From the NCBI RefSeq assembly GCF_000415985.1, contig NZ_KE356561.1, positions 2,388,289 through 2,452,288 on the forward strand: 64,000 nucleotides of DNA, in the 5' to 3' direction. Under the pieces are notes generated by a model. The model was not told the DNA's origin and did not search any database. It saw only the letters and a program-made list of their open reading frames with translations. The translations under genes and the position numbers were made by a program. Of this stretch, positions 55,816 through 64,000 are shown piece by piece (position 1 is the first letter of the stretch; the number at the start of each line of letters is the position of its first letter). This DNA is from Haloquadratum walsbyi J07HQW2. Its GTDB lineage: Archaea > Halobacteriota > Halobacteria > Halobacteriales > Haloferacaceae.

Positions 55816-56238
55816 CTAATTACGATTACTCACAGTCGGGGTAACTGTGACACTCACTGTCCGCGTTCGGGGTCCATCACACTCAATCAGTAAAACCGAC
55901 TGCCATGTGCCTGTTGTGAGTCTGCCGTCGGTTACCGGAATAGTTGCACTTGCTCCAATGAGCATTGCACGAATATGCGAATCAGCGTTTCCATCGAGCT
56001 CATCATGTTGCCAACCGGTATTATCGATTAGCTCGTCAAGTGCTGTCTCAAAGTCGTTCTGTAGTCGATTTTCAGCCTCATTCACCGTCACTGCAGCAGT
56101 TGTATGTTCAATGAATACTGTTGCTATGCCTGTTGCTTCGTCCGGTATCGCGTCACAAACCTGTTCTGTGATGTCCCTGACCGATAGCCGGTTGTTTGTT
56201 GATATCTCAAATCGTGTCTGTGCCTGTGAGTGCTGCAT
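55816..56238 (-). CDS. YjbQ/UPF0047-family protein
   Basis: 140 residues, normal for the family. Recognisable parts are the N-terminal FEISTNNRLSVRDITEQVCD, the conserved VFIEHTTAAVTVNEAENRL, then GNADSHIRAMLIGASATIP and GTWQSVLLIECDGPRTRTV. The fold is a small beta barrel; some members have thiamine-phosphate synthase activity in vitro, but the cellular role is not settled. It is followed at 11 bases upstream (same strand) by the adenylate kinase gene, so it is probably co-transcribed with it. Confidence 0.85.
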   Translation of the reverse strand: MQHSQAQTRFEISTNNRLSVRDITEQVCDAIPDEATGIATVFIEHTTAAVTVNEAENRLQNDFETALDELIDNTGWQHDELDGNADSHIRAMLIGASATIPVTDGRLTTGTWQSVLLIECDGPRTRTVSVTVTPTVSNRN

Positions 56239-56249
56239 TGTAGTTATAA

Positions 56250-56804
56250 TTATAGCACTTTGATAAGTTCTGTCGCAGCCTCATCGACGTCAGCTTCATT
56301 CTCAACAAGATGGATTGGAACATTCACCGAACTTGCATACTGCATTCCAGCTGTTCGATTGAGATCCTGCTCAAATGCAACTGTCACATCACTTGTTGAT
56401 CCGTACCCACGATCGCTTTTGTCACGACGAGTTTGTATTGTCTCTACTTGTGCTTCAACCAGTACAAACTGATCCGGAGCTAATTCACGAAGCACGTCAT
56501 CAGGAAGTCCCGGAAGGTACCCAGCGTCAGTTCGGACAGCAAGGTGTGTCGTTAATAAAACAGCCGTCTCCTGTGCTGCATCGGCAACATACTCACTTGC
56601 ACGACGTTGTAGTCGCAGGGTTTCTCGACGCTCAAGCTCACCGAGTTCAGCTCGACTTGTTGCTAGGTCATCCATAGCAGCCTGCTCAAGCATCACATCA
56701 CCAAAGTTGATTAACTGATACTCATCGGTAAGTTGTCGACGTGCTGTTCGTACAAGCGTTGACAGTCCGACCCCAGGCACACCTGCGATAATTGTTATAG
56801 ACAT
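56250..56804 (-). CDS. Archaeal-type adenylate kinase (AdkA) homologue
   Basis: 184 residues. The N-terminal loop is ITIIAGVPGVGLSTLVRTAR, a P-loop in which the usual Lys is replaced by Leu. Archaeal AdkA of methanogens also lack the Lys here (Ser/Gly as I recall), so this agrees with the family. Further motifs are LINFGDVMLEQAAMDDLATS, LTTHLAVRTDAGYLPGLPDD, and the C-terminal ATELIKVL. It should interconvert ATP, ADP and AMP. It forms an operon with the DUF5789-like gene (12-base gap) and YjbQ (11-base gap). Catalytic competence of the Leu variant is unproved. Confidence 0.8.
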   Translation of the reverse strand: MSITIIAGVPGVGLSTLVRTARRQLTDEYQLINFGDVMLEQAAMDDLATSRAELGELERRETLRLQRRASEYVADAAQETAVLLTTHLAVRTDAGYLPGLPDDVLRELAPDQFVLVEAQVETIQTRRDKSDRGYGSTSDVTVAFEQDLNRTAGMQYASSVNVPIHLVENEADVDEAATELIKVL

Positions 56805-56816
56805 AATTGAATCGAA

Positions 56817-57107
56817 TTAGAAATGAACAATTTCATCATCATCTGTATTTGAGGAGATACCGCTTCGATCATCGTAGTATTTGCGTCCGATGAAGGCATC
56901 ACCAACACAAGTCAATAGTGTATCGTATAGTTCATCTGCATGTGTGAACTGCTCAACCCCTGATCGCTCTAGAATATCTCCGATACTCTCATCATCACCA
57001 TTCGGTGCCTCGAGCTTCTGTTCACCAATTAATTTAATAACTGTTTCAGAAGAAGCCGGAAAGTCTAATTCACGAACAAAAAGATCCCGAGTTTCTGGTA
57101 ATCGCAT
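56817..57107 (-). CDS. DUF5789-like haloarchaeal protein
   Basis: 96 residues, acidic, soluble. Starts MRLPETRDLFVRELDFPASS, with a winged-helix-like beginning, then SIGDILERSGVEQFTHADEL and FIGRKYYDDRSG near the end. It resembles the haloarchaeal DUF5789 family from memory; function unknown. First gene of the likely operon with adenylate kinase and YjbQ. ATG 57107. Confidence 0.7.
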   Translation of the reverse strand: MRLPETRDLFVRELDFPASSETVIKLIGEQKLEAPNGDDESIGDILERSGVEQFTHADELYDTLLTCVGDAFIGRKYYDDRSGISSNTDDDEIVHF

Positions 57108-57740
57108 CGTATACGCGATTTACTCTCACCCAATTGTAAAGCATTACCGGGTTGCATCTTCATCAACATTAGTATATATAATTTATTGAATGCCACTGCA
57201 TGCACACATGTGTATGTATTATGACATACCCATCTCAATCCTTCTGTCATTCGCATTAGTGGATACTAATGATATCGACAATCGATGATTGACACTTATA
57301 TCTATTGATCACGATTTACACGTGTATCTACTATCAGAGAGGATTCAAAATACGGGAATAATATTGATATTATCGATAATATGATTTCTTACCCAGTGTA
57401 AAGCACACAATAATTTCGTTTCGAATATCGCCAGATGTGCTAGACTGCATCGAATCACCGTATCCTGAGCAACTGCTGAGACCACTACTGAAAGAGTAAT
57501 CAACCTCCAGGAGTAATAGTGAATTAGCAATAATCTATCTCATTCGAAAAAGCCTATTCATTGTTTCTAGGGGAATGCGTCGATGTACAGCATAATCATA
57601 AACTAAATCCTCTTCCAATGAATAAGTCAACTTCATTACATTCGAAGAATAATAGATAATCACCCATCAATAATCTTACAGTATCCGTATTAATTTTGAG
57701 CATCGCTCGAGGACTATCTTATCAATTATGAACGTATACC
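57108..57740. other. Long AT-rich intergenic region
   Basis: About 630 bases between the divergent DUF5789-like and FNT-Usp genes. Short frames (for example a 61-codon one near 57345-57530 minus) show no haloarchaeal acidic bias and are not called. It must hold both promoters. Confidence 0.5.
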
Positions 57741-59549
57741 ATGGCTGACTCACGCCCCACCGCGCGATCACAGATTAACAATGAGACCGATGACGGTATC
57801 CCAGAACAGGGTGAGGTAGTCCCTGAGCGGTTTTCCTCAGATGAGGTATTTCAACGGATTGTTGCTGATGCCGATCATGAGGTTACATCGAATGCTCGTG
57901 AGCTGTTTTTCAGTGCTCTCGCAGCAGGATTTGCGATTACGATTACTTTCCTACTATATGCATCAATGTCAGCGACAACTGAGACGCCCCTCGTCGCGGC
58001 GCTATTATACCCGCTGGGATTCATTTACATCATTATCGGTGGGTATCAGCTATACACCGAAAACACGCTTCCACCTGTTGCGCTGACGCTTGAAAGACTC
58101 TCATCAATTCCGACATTGCTCCGACACTGGACTGTGGTATTGGCTGGGAACTTTCTTGGTGGCGGTATTGGAGCACTTGCTTTGGCTTATGGTGGCGTCT
58201 TTAGCCCTGAAACGACTGCAGTTGCCGTTGATATCGCACAGAAAGGAATCTCAACGCCTCCAGATCAATTATTTTTCAAAGCAGCGTTTGCAGGATTCAT
58301 TGTTGCTGGCGTTGTCTGGCTTGATTTTGCCGCTCAAGAAACTATTTCTCGACTTTTCGTCGTCTACGTTGCGTTCTTAGCTATTCCGATGGGCGATCTA
58401 TTCCATGTTGTGGTTTCATTTACCGAAGCTGTATTTCTCATTGCACATGGGCATGTGGGGCTCGTTGCTGGCTTTGCTGAGTTCGTTGCCCCTGTTCTCA
58501 TTGGAAATACCATTGGTGGGGTTCTTCTCGTCACCGTGGTTAATTATTATCAGACAAGTGAGCGTCGGCTTGAAATTGATCAGTTTACTGATGTCCGGCG
58601 ACTCTCCTCTCGTGAGATGCTGCTTGGAAATCTTGCCGGAAGATCCTATGTGCCTGTCATTGACACACTTGGAAACTTCGCTCGTGATCCTGGTTCTTTT
58701 CGTGTGCTCGTTCCAATCGCGAACCCGCGAACGGAGACTGAACTTGTTGAGATTGCCGCTAGGCTTGCATCGGTACATGATAATGGGCGTGTTCATGTTG
58801 TCCATGTCGTCCAAGCGGACAAAAATCTCGTTCTCGATCATGAACACGACCGTCGAGACGCAATTACAGCGCAATCTGAGCAGTTGCTTGATGACATCGG
58901 ATCGATTGTCGATAAGAGCGATGCTGCATTTGAGTCCTCTACGATTGTCTCACCCCGATCATTTGAGGAAATATTTGATTTCGCAGCACGAACCCGCCCA
59001 GATATGGCAGTCATGGGATGGGGTGAAGAAAAACTATGGAATAGTGCGCGAGCGGAACGACCAATTGACGAACTTACCAATCGACTGCCCTGTGACTTTT
59101 TGATCGCGAAGGATCGCGGGCTTGATTGCTCTAACGTTCTTCTCCCGACTGTTGGTGGTCCTGATGCGGCACTCGCCGCGGAGACAGCACGTGCACTTCA
59201 AGAAACCGGTAAATCAACCCTGTCACTGCTGACCGTTGTTGATAGCCCAGAGGAACGAAGCGAAGGTGAACAGTTCCTCGATGAGTGGGCTGAGACACAT
59301 GACATCAGTGATGCAGAACGAATTGTTGATGTTACCGGCGATGTCGAGGCTGCAATCGAACGTGAAGCTGAGGATAGCACAATGGTGATGCTTGGAGCGA
59401 CTGAACAGGGAATCCTCTCCCGGTTGCTTTCGGATTCACTACATTTAGAGGTCGTAAATAGAGTTGACGCCAGTGTCGTTCTTGCAGAACGTCCACATGA
59501 TCGCTCACTTACGCAGCGACTTATCGGGAGCGGACAACGGAATCAATGA
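57741..59549 (+). CDS. Formate/nitrite transporter-family channel fused to two universal-stress (Usp) domains
   Basis: 602 residues. Residues about 30-280 are an FNT channel: ELFFSALAAGFAITITFLLY, HWTVVLAGNFLGGGIGALA near 130, then six helices ending VLIGNTIGGVLLVTVVNYYQ. A short linker SERRLEIDQFTDVRRLSSRE leads to the first Usp domain at about 318-460 (FRVLVPIANPRTETELVEIA, then DMAVMGWGEEKLWNSA). The second Usp domain spans about 462-585 (NVLLPTVGGPDAALAAETA and TMVMLGATEQGILSRLLSDS). Usp ATP-type motifs are degenerate. It should transport formate, nitrite or a similar anion, with Usp domains as possible regulators. Single gene. Confidence 0.9.
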   Translation: MADSRPTARSQINNETDDGIPEQGEVVPERFSSDEVFQRIVADADHEVTSNARELFFSALAAGFAITITFLLYASMSATTETPLVAALLYPLGFIYIIIGGYQLYTENTLPPVALTLERLSSIPTLLRHWTVVLAGNFLGGGIGALALAYGGVFSPETTAVAVDIAQKGISTPPDQLFFKAAFAGFIVAGVVWLDFAAQETISRLFVVYVAFLAIPMGDLFHVVVSFTEAVFLIAHGHVGLVAGFAEFVAPVLIGNTIGGVLLVTVVNYYQTSERRLEIDQFTDVRRLSSREMLLGNLAGRSYVPVIDTLGNFARDPGSFRVLVPIANPRTETELVEIAARLASVHDNGRVHVVHVVQADKNLVLDHEHDRRDAITAQSEQLLDDIGSIVDKSDAAFESSTIVSPRSFEEIFDFAARTRPDMAVMGWGEEKLWNSARAERPIDELTNRLPCDFLIAKDRGLDCSNVLLPTVGGPDAALAAETARALQETGKSTLSLLTVVDSPEERSEGEQFLDEWAETHDISDAERIVDVTGDVEAAIEREAEDSTMVMLGATEQGILSRLLSDSLHLEVVNRVDASVVLAERPHDRSLTQRLIGSGQRNQ

Positions 59550-59657
59550 GCCAATAACACGCGTAACATTCAGTTGGGATGGAATCAGTCGTTTGCTGAA
59601 TCTGTATCTTTTCCCGAACTCATAAGAGCTAATGAGTTGTATCAATTGATAGCCGAT

Positions 59658-60098
59658 ATGACACAGAGACGTCCAAGACGACCCTGGGTTGTGTTCCTTC
59701 TCAGTATGCTTGCCACCGGGCTTGGGCACGTTTACCTCCGACGATGGGTTCGCGGAATTGGCTGGTTCGCAGCAACGATCGCCGTCTCAGCGCTTCTTAT
59801 TCCACCAGAAGCGATTCAGACAATTTGGAGCGCCAATAGCGATATCAGCACATTTGCTCCTGCCATCGGCGTTGCCCTTGCAAGCGTGGCTGATGCGTAT
59901 GTGCTCGCTCGAAACGACCAACGCACATGGGATGACCCATCTACAACCGGGTCCGTAACTAGTTCAGACGTTGCTGATGGACCGCCATCATGTCCAAACT
60001 GCAGCCGCGATCTTGATACTGATATTGACTTTTGTCCATGGTGTACAACAAAGATTTCATCAGATGTAAAAGCGGATGCGAACTCTAACACTGAATAG
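59658..60098 (+). CDS. Membrane protein with C-terminal zinc ribbon
   Basis: 146 residues from ATG 59658. An N-terminal RRPRRPWVVFLLSMLATGLG basic-hydrophobic start leads to helices VRGIGWFAATIAVSALLIPP and FAPAIGVALASVADAYVLAR, a Ser/Thr/Asp linker, then the zinc ribbon PPSCPNCSRDLDTDIDFCPW with CxxC pairs (CPNC, CPWC). A small membrane-attached zinc protein of haloarchaea, function unknown. It is 109 bases after the FNT-Usp gene and convergent with the next gene. A longer start at 59574 was not chosen because its residues are atypical. Confidence 0.75.
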   Translation: MTQRRPRRPWVVFLLSMLATGLGHVYLRRWVRGIGWFAATIAVSALLIPPEAIQTIWSANSDISTFAPAIGVALASVADAYVLARNDQRTWDDPSTTGSVTSSDVADGPPSCPNCSRDLDTDIDFCPWCTTKISSDVKADANSNTE

Positions 60099-60113
60099 TA
60101 TATTTTATCAGCA

Positions 60114-60932
60114 CTACTCAAACTGAAGCGGACCCGAAGGGGTGCTCCCAGGTTGATTACCCTCGACATTATTATCACTATTCTCTCCATATGTTGAATG
60201 GAGAGTTCCAGCGAGCATACTATTGCGACGAAATACCACATACACAATGATGAACGGCTCAGTTGCCGGCTTAAGAACAAAAACTGCGCGTGGCTGTGTT
60301 GACTCAGGCGATACAGACACGGATGCAGTCTCTTCCTCATCGACTCGGCGGATGAGTGGCTCAAGCGGTGTTACCCCAGTCTGAAATTCCCTGGTGAGAT
60401 CTCGAGCGTCTTGTTGCTTAGCAAACACATATAACGCTCCGTTCGGTTTTGCGTCGGTTCCGCGTGTCAATCGACTTCCCATCCCCTCACCTTCAGCAAC
60501 TGCATCTTTCCATGTTGTCGTCGCCGCTTCAAAAATCCCGGTTACCTCGTTATAAAAAATAAAATTAGTCTCAGCAATCACATCAACGACAGTGAGTCGG
60601 AGACCATCAGCCGTCCATTTGACAGTTGCTTCAATAAGATATCCAAGCTCAAGTGTATCAACTTTCGATTGAATTGCTGTATCGTATTCTGTCATATCAA
60701 TGTATATCGGTTCAAACTTGTCGATTGACGGTGATGCAATGTCACGTCGTGCTGTGTCTTCGCCACTGCAGTTATCTCCGTCACCCATCTCATCATCCAC
60801 ATCATGCAGATTTGTGTCTGCGTTTAGATCCTGTAATTCCTCATTTGTCTCATCACATGCCATGAGGACGAGTTGAGTTGGCTTATGTGGGTAGCCAAGA
60901 ACTCGATATTGTGCTGTCGTCGTCACGTCCAT
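60114..60932 (-). CDS. Conserved haloarchaeal hypothetical protein
   Basis: 272 residues, soluble and acidic. It starts MDVTTTAQYRVLGYPHKPTQ and carries an Asp/Glu-rich insertion (residues about 30-70). IDMTEYDTAIQSKVDTLELG and IEATVKWTADGLRLTVVDV form a beta-rich core. NEVTGIFEAATTTWKDAVAE is followed by a possible domain end at FVLKPATEPFIIVYVVFRRN. It resembles a haloarchaeal DUF6663-type protein from memory, not verified. Function unknown. Convergent with 59658. Confidence 0.65.
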   Translation of the reverse strand: MDVTTTAQYRVLGYPHKPTQLVLMACDETNEELQDLNADTNLHDVDDEMGDGDNCSGEDTARRDIASPSIDKFEPIYIDMTEYDTAIQSKVDTLELGYLIEATVKWTADGLRLTVVDVIAETNFIFYNEVTGIFEAATTTWKDAVAEGEGMGSRLTRGTDAKPNGALYVFAKQQDARDLTREFQTGVTPLEPLIRRVDEEETASVSVSPESTQPRAVFVLKPATEPFIIVYVVFRRNSMLAGTLHSTYGENSDNNVEGNQPGSTPSGPLQFE

Positions 60933-61226
60933 GCGAGTAGGTACATCATGGATTATCTTGAGGTCATGGATTCCAGCAGTGATGAGATGAAAGTCAATGG
61001 ATAATAATGCGAAGTCGACAACATCAAGAATAACTCATCAAGCAGAAATCAAAAAAGAGTGGTATCCTAAACCAGTGATTTTGAGTATTCATATTGCGAC
61101 CGCAGTCAGATGATACTCTTCAATAATTTCAAATTATAGTCGGTATAATCATGGGGAATATTTACATATAGTGTGTATATATTAAAGCGATTATCCAGAT
61201 ATATACCATATTCCTGAAATCTTTTT

Positions 61227-61766
61227 GTGACAGTATCCGCCGAAATGACTACATATCGGCCGCCCAACTATCTTGACGTGTCAATTGACGCCTGGGCAAG
61301 TCGATCAGAACGAGTGATGCAATGGCTTGAACTCGGCGCGGCATATTTTCTTGTCGTGCTTTTTGCGATTGGCGTTTTTGATCTTGGAGTTTCGCTATAC
61401 GAGCTTATTAATTCAGGCACGTTTACCGATCCAAACAGCCTCATCGATCTTATTGATACAGTATTAGTCTTATTGATTATCGTTGAGGTGTTTGAGACTG
61501 TTGTTGCATCAAGCCGACGTGAGCCGGTTGTCCGGATTGTCATCAATGCCGGGCTTATTGCTATTGCACGAAAGGTAATTAGTTATCGACCATCAGAGTA
61601 TGAATCTACACAGCAAGCGTTCATCGCTGCAGCATCATTTACGCTGTTACTTGTTGCCCTCATTGGTGCGTTCTATGCCATTCGCCGAATAGCCACCCTC
61701 GGCATTGATAAAGCCAACTCGGACATAGGCACTCCAGAAGCCTCAAAATATCGAACCGAAGACTAA
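61227..61766 (+). CDS. PsiE-like (phosphate-starvation-inducible E) membrane protein
   Basis: 179 residues, four membrane helices: LGAAYFLVVLFAIGVFDLG, SLIDLIDTVLVLLIIVEVFE, RIVINAGLIAIARKVISY and AAASFTLLLVALIGAFYAIR. The EVFETVVASSRREPVVRIVI region matches the PsiE family pattern. Start is GTG 61227 or ATG 61245; the ATG start gives MTTYRPPNYLD. In bacteria PsiE is induced by phosphate starvation; function unproved. Promoter region contains many TATA-like tracts. No neighbours share the strand closely. Confidence 0.72.
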   Translation: MTVSAEMTTYRPPNYLDVSIDAWASRSERVMQWLELGAAYFLVVLFAIGVFDLGVSLYELINSGTFTDPNSLIDLIDTVLVLLIIVEVFETVVASSRREPVVRIVINAGLIAIARKVISYRPSEYESTQQAFIAAASFTLLLVALIGAFYAIRRIATLGIDKANSDIGTPEASKYRTED

Positions 61767-61802
61767 CCAGACTGATTATTCCTCAGATAATCCATCATAT
61801 TT

Positions 61803-62882
61803 TCACCGCGAAATACTTCCTGAGGAGTCTGTGTCACGAACGGCTGCTATTTCTGCGGGAGTAATCGCGGCTGTGTCTCCCTTAATCGTCCGTTTTACTG
61901 CTGCAGCCGCAGCACCCGTAGCTAATGCATCATCAATGTCGTTATGATTGCTATGATCATTATCGAGCCTTCGAGCGAGGAACCCTCCAACAAAGGCATC
62001 ACCTGTTCCGACCGCATCAATCGTCTCAGCATTATACACTGGTTGTTCAAAAATCGTGTCATCATATAAAGCAACTGCACCGCTCTCTCCTCTCGTCAGG
62101 ACAACCGTTTCAAGATCAAATGTTGATGCGAGTTCGCGAACAACTGACTCTGGGTCAGCGTCTAATCCTAAGCATGCCTCAACATCACGTTCTGCTCCAA
62201 TGAGAATATCAATATGCGGTAGTAGTGATCTGTATGCTTTTGCTGCTGCGGTGGTGTCCCATAACTTTGAGCGATAATTAAGATCAAATGCAGTTTGTGT
62301 CCCAGCCGATTGAGCTGTCTGTAGAACTGTCTCGACCGTTGTCTGTACTGTTTCAGAAAGTGCTGGTGTAATCCCGCTCATATAACATGTTGATGCTGAT
62401 CTAACTGTCTCGAGAGATATCTCTGCAGCACTCAATGTGGTCACTGATGATCCTGCTCGATCGTAATGCACCGAATCGCCTCGAGGTTCTCCTCCTGGTT
62501 CGAAATAATAGGTTCCGACTCGGGAATTATCGCTTTCATCCCATGTGATATCGACTTCAACATCATGACCTCGGAGTGTTGTGATGATGCGACGTCCTAA
62601 TGGTGAGGCGGGGAGTTTTGATATCCAACTGGTCTCGCAGCCAAGCTGTGAAGCTATCACAGCAACATTGCTCTCTGCCCCGCCTACATGGACCGCAAAT
62701 TCATCTGCCTGCGTAATCCGAACACCTGCCGGTGGTGACAACCGAAGCATTGTTTCGCCGATTGTCACAATATCAACAGAGGTGTTCGTCTCTGTGTCTG
62801 TGCTTGTGTTCGCGTTGACGTCGACGTCGACGTCTTCGTCTTCATCTTCTCTATCTGTATCTGTATCTGTTGTCTTCCCCAT
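61803..62882 (-). CDS. kdgK: PfkB-family sugar kinase, 2-keto-3-deoxygluconate kinase-like
   Basis: 359 residues. The first ~33 residues are a repeated acidic tract (TDTDTDREDEDEDVDVDVN and then NTSTDTETNTSVD), unusual for a kinase. The core begins DIVTIGETMLRLSPPAGVR. GGAESNVAVIASQLGC near 85 and YYFEPGGEPRGDSVHYDRAG near 147 fit KDG kinases. The ATP-site signature is DAVGTGDAFVGGFLARRLD near 288. In haloarchaea KDG kinase acts in the semiphosphorylative Entner-Doudoroff pathway, giving KDPG. Substrate assignment is inferred from family similarity; no pathway genes are adjacent. Confidence 0.85.
   Translation of the reverse strand: MGKTTDTDTDREDEDEDVDVDVNANTSTDTETNTSVDIVTIGETMLRLSPPAGVRITQADEFAVHVGGAESNVAVIASQLGCETSWISKLPASPLGRRIITTLRGHDVEVDITWDESDNSRVGTYYFEPGGEPRGDSVHYDRAGSSVTTLSAAEISLETVRSASTCYMSGITPALSETVQTTVETVLQTAQSAGTQTAFDLNYRSKLWDTTAAAKAYRSLLPHIDILIGAERDVEACLGLDADPESVVRELASTFDLETVVLTRGESGAVALYDDTIFEQPVYNAETIDAVGTGDAFVGGFLARRLDNDHSNHNDIDDALATGAAAAAVKRTIKGDTAAITPAEIAAVRDTDSSGSISR
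62800..62880 (-). repeat. Low-complexity codon repeat in kdgK 5' end
   Basis: A degenerate trinucleotide/hexanucleotide repeat (GAC/GAT with GTC/GTT, read on the minus strand) encodes alternating Asp-Val and Asp-Thr pairs. It could expand or contract by slippage. It lies directly after the start codon, so length changes alter only the N-terminal tail. Confidence 0.7.
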
Positions 62883-62957
62883 ATTAGACTCGGTTATAGT
62901 TCTCTTTTAGAGTGCGACATTGCAATGATGTCGCTCTGTGAAATCATCTGTTGATAC

Positions 62958-64000
62958 TCATTCCAATCGGTGACCATCATGTCCTGGGTAATCACGCTCA
63001 AACCGCACATCAAGTTCATCGCGGTCAATTTCAATCAGAACCGGTCGACCGTGCGGACACGCATACGGATTTTCACATCCATCGAGCTTCTCAAGCAACT
63101 CAACTGTTGACCCCTCAGTGAGTGCTGTGTTTCCAGTTAATGATGGATAGCACGCAAGATCAGCAAGGATGTTATCAGTCAGTGTATTAATTATCCCACT
63201 TCCATCGTGATCATTGATAGAATCAGCTGTCTCAGAAAGCACATCACGAACAACTGTCGGATCAAGTGTTGATGCAAAGGCTGTAGGAACTGCAGTGACC
63301 ATTATAGCATTACTATTATCATCGGCGTCCGTAACGCCGAAGCCGAGCGTTTCAAGCGCGTCGGCGTATGATTTAAATTGAGCGGATTCACCGGCAGTAA
63401 GCTCAACTTCAACTGGTTCGGCGAGCGCTTGTGTTGTTACTATGTTAGTAAGCGCTGTCTGAAGCCGTTCATAGTTGATCCGTTCATCAGCAGCGTGTTG
63501 ATCAATTAGTATGAGCCCATCGTCTGATTCTGCAATGATATATGTTTCATCAATCTGCCCAAGAATTCGCAGCGACGGAAGTGACTCAACAGCCGGTTCA
63601 AGAGCTGCCACATCTCCGGTGAGATCATGCTGTATCGATTGCTCATTGATATTAGCACTTGATGTATCAATTTGTGTTTGTCTCTCAACATCATCCTCAT
63701 TTGGAACTGCACTGTTATTGGCTTCCTCAGCGTCTACACGAGTTGTATCATCATCTTTATTTGATGTCGATTGACTCTGAATAGTCGGATTAGTATCCGC
63801 ATTGGACGTCTTGATGTTCCCTGATGACTGTGTTGTTGATGAGTTGGAGTCCGTATCATCATCACGATGATTAGTATCAACCGTCCATGCAGCATCGCTT
63901 GTCGGGTCAACGTGGTCTGCTGTTTCAGTGTCCATACTGTCTACTGTCGTATCAGCCACTGAGTCACCCGAGGTCCCATCTTGCTGATTCTCAGCGTCAG
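62958..64000 (-). CDS. mutL: DNA mismatch repair protein MutL, C-terminal part
   Basis: The minus-strand frame is open to the right edge, so the N-terminal GHKL part lies outside the window. The visible ~347 residues start with a long Asp/Thr/Ser/Asn-rich linker (about 150 residues) and then the MutL C-terminal endonuclease domain: LRILGQIDETYIIAESDDG, the metal motif LILIDQHAADERINYERL (DQHA-x2-E-x4-E), then LEKLDGCENPYACPHGRPVL with the Cys-Pro-His-Gly-Arg-Pro site and FERDYPG at the end. It should nick the new strand in mismatch repair. A MutS gene would be expected beside the missing start. Confidence 0.92.
   Translation of the reverse strand, partial: DAENQQDGTSGDSVADTTVDSMDTETADHVDPTSDAAWTVDTNHRDDDTDSNSSTTQSSGNIKTSNADTNPTIQSQSTSNKDDDTTRVDAEEANNSAVPNEDDVERQTQIDTSSANINEQSIQHDLTGDVAALEPAVESLPSLRILGQIDETYIIAESDDGLILIDQHAADERINYERLQTALTNIVTTQALAEPVEVELTAGESAQFKSYADALETLGFGVTDADDNSNAIMVTAVPTAFASTLDPTVVRDVLSETADSINDHDGSGIINTLTDNILADLACYPSLTGNTALTEGSTVELLEKLDGCENPYACPHGRPVLIEIDRDELDVRFERDYPGHDGHRLE

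Noticed and set aside
57345-57530. 61-codon minus-strand frame in the 57108-57740 gap
   Set aside because: Hydrophobic and basic, with no start signal or conservation cue; likely chance in AT-rich DNA.
1-64000. CRISPR array, rRNA operon, replication origin repeats, self-splicing introns
   Set aside because: No regularly spaced repeats, no rRNA-like segments and no repeated origin-box motif were seen when reading the window.

Overview
The window reads as chromosomal DNA of a halophilic archaeon. Proteins are strongly acidic (Asp/Glu rich, Lys poor). Exported solute-binding proteins carry twin-arginine lipoprotein signals. There are archaeal-type housekeeping genes (tandem two-fold histone, class I CCA-adding enzyme, archaeal adenylate kinase, multi-OB-fold RPA), and start codons often lie about 25-30 nt downstream of TATA elements, as in leaderless transcripts. 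Base composition is visibly AT-rich for a haloarchaeon, intergenic gaps are long, and several genes are broken. This combination resembles Haloquadratum; that assignment is an inference from style, not a database match.

Layout. 1-843: 5' part of an MFS transporter (minus strand). 1373-15205: two head-to-tail peptide-type ABC transporter operons. The first (1373-7234) is textbook: lipoprotein, two permeases, two ATPases. The second (7367-15205) is unusual: its binding protein has its lobes in circularly permuted order, one permease has a long N-terminal membrane extension, one ATPase has an insertion in its C-terminal cysteine region, and a small membrane protein ends the operon. 15387-17648: conserved hypothetical, ribokinase, tRNA-Phe. 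18012-20632: a decayed patch (SDR, DUF1641 protein, sulfide:quinone reductase) with four apparent single-base deletions. 21137-31335: mainly metabolic genes (NAD kinase/IMPase fusion, PurT, EamA transporter, AspA-like deacylase, TnpB remnant, pteridine-reductase-like SDR, UbiA prenyltransferase, DUF1643, CBS protein). 31592-35663: spermidine/putrescine-type ABC operon. 35932-37942: sulfite-oxidase-like molybdoenzyme and tRNA-Arg. 38983-43682: information-processing block: RPA, tandem histone, histone deacetylase-like enzyme, CCA-adding enzyme. 43834-44754: three well-spaced tRNA genes (Asn, CAT anticodon, Thr). 45047-47882: sparse region with a YdjM-like membrane protein and a DAO-family oxidoreductase. 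48116-52643: TAXI-type TRAP transporter. 52784-57107: photolyase-like protein, small zinc protein, YjbQ, adenylate kinase, DUF5789-like protein. 57741-64000: FNT channel fused to two Usp domains, zinc-ribbon membrane protein, hypothetical, PsiE-like protein, KDG-kinase-like PfkB protein and the C-terminal part of MutL running off the right edge.

Functionally the window is rich in organic-solute uptake (two peptide ABC systems, one polyamine ABC system, one TRAP system, one FNT channel), as expected for a heterotroph in brine, plus a compact chromatin/replication cluster. The items most worth a second look are the permuted binding protein and its remodelled operon, the histone-deacetylase pair, the decayed sulfide-oxidation patch and the FNT-Usp fusion.
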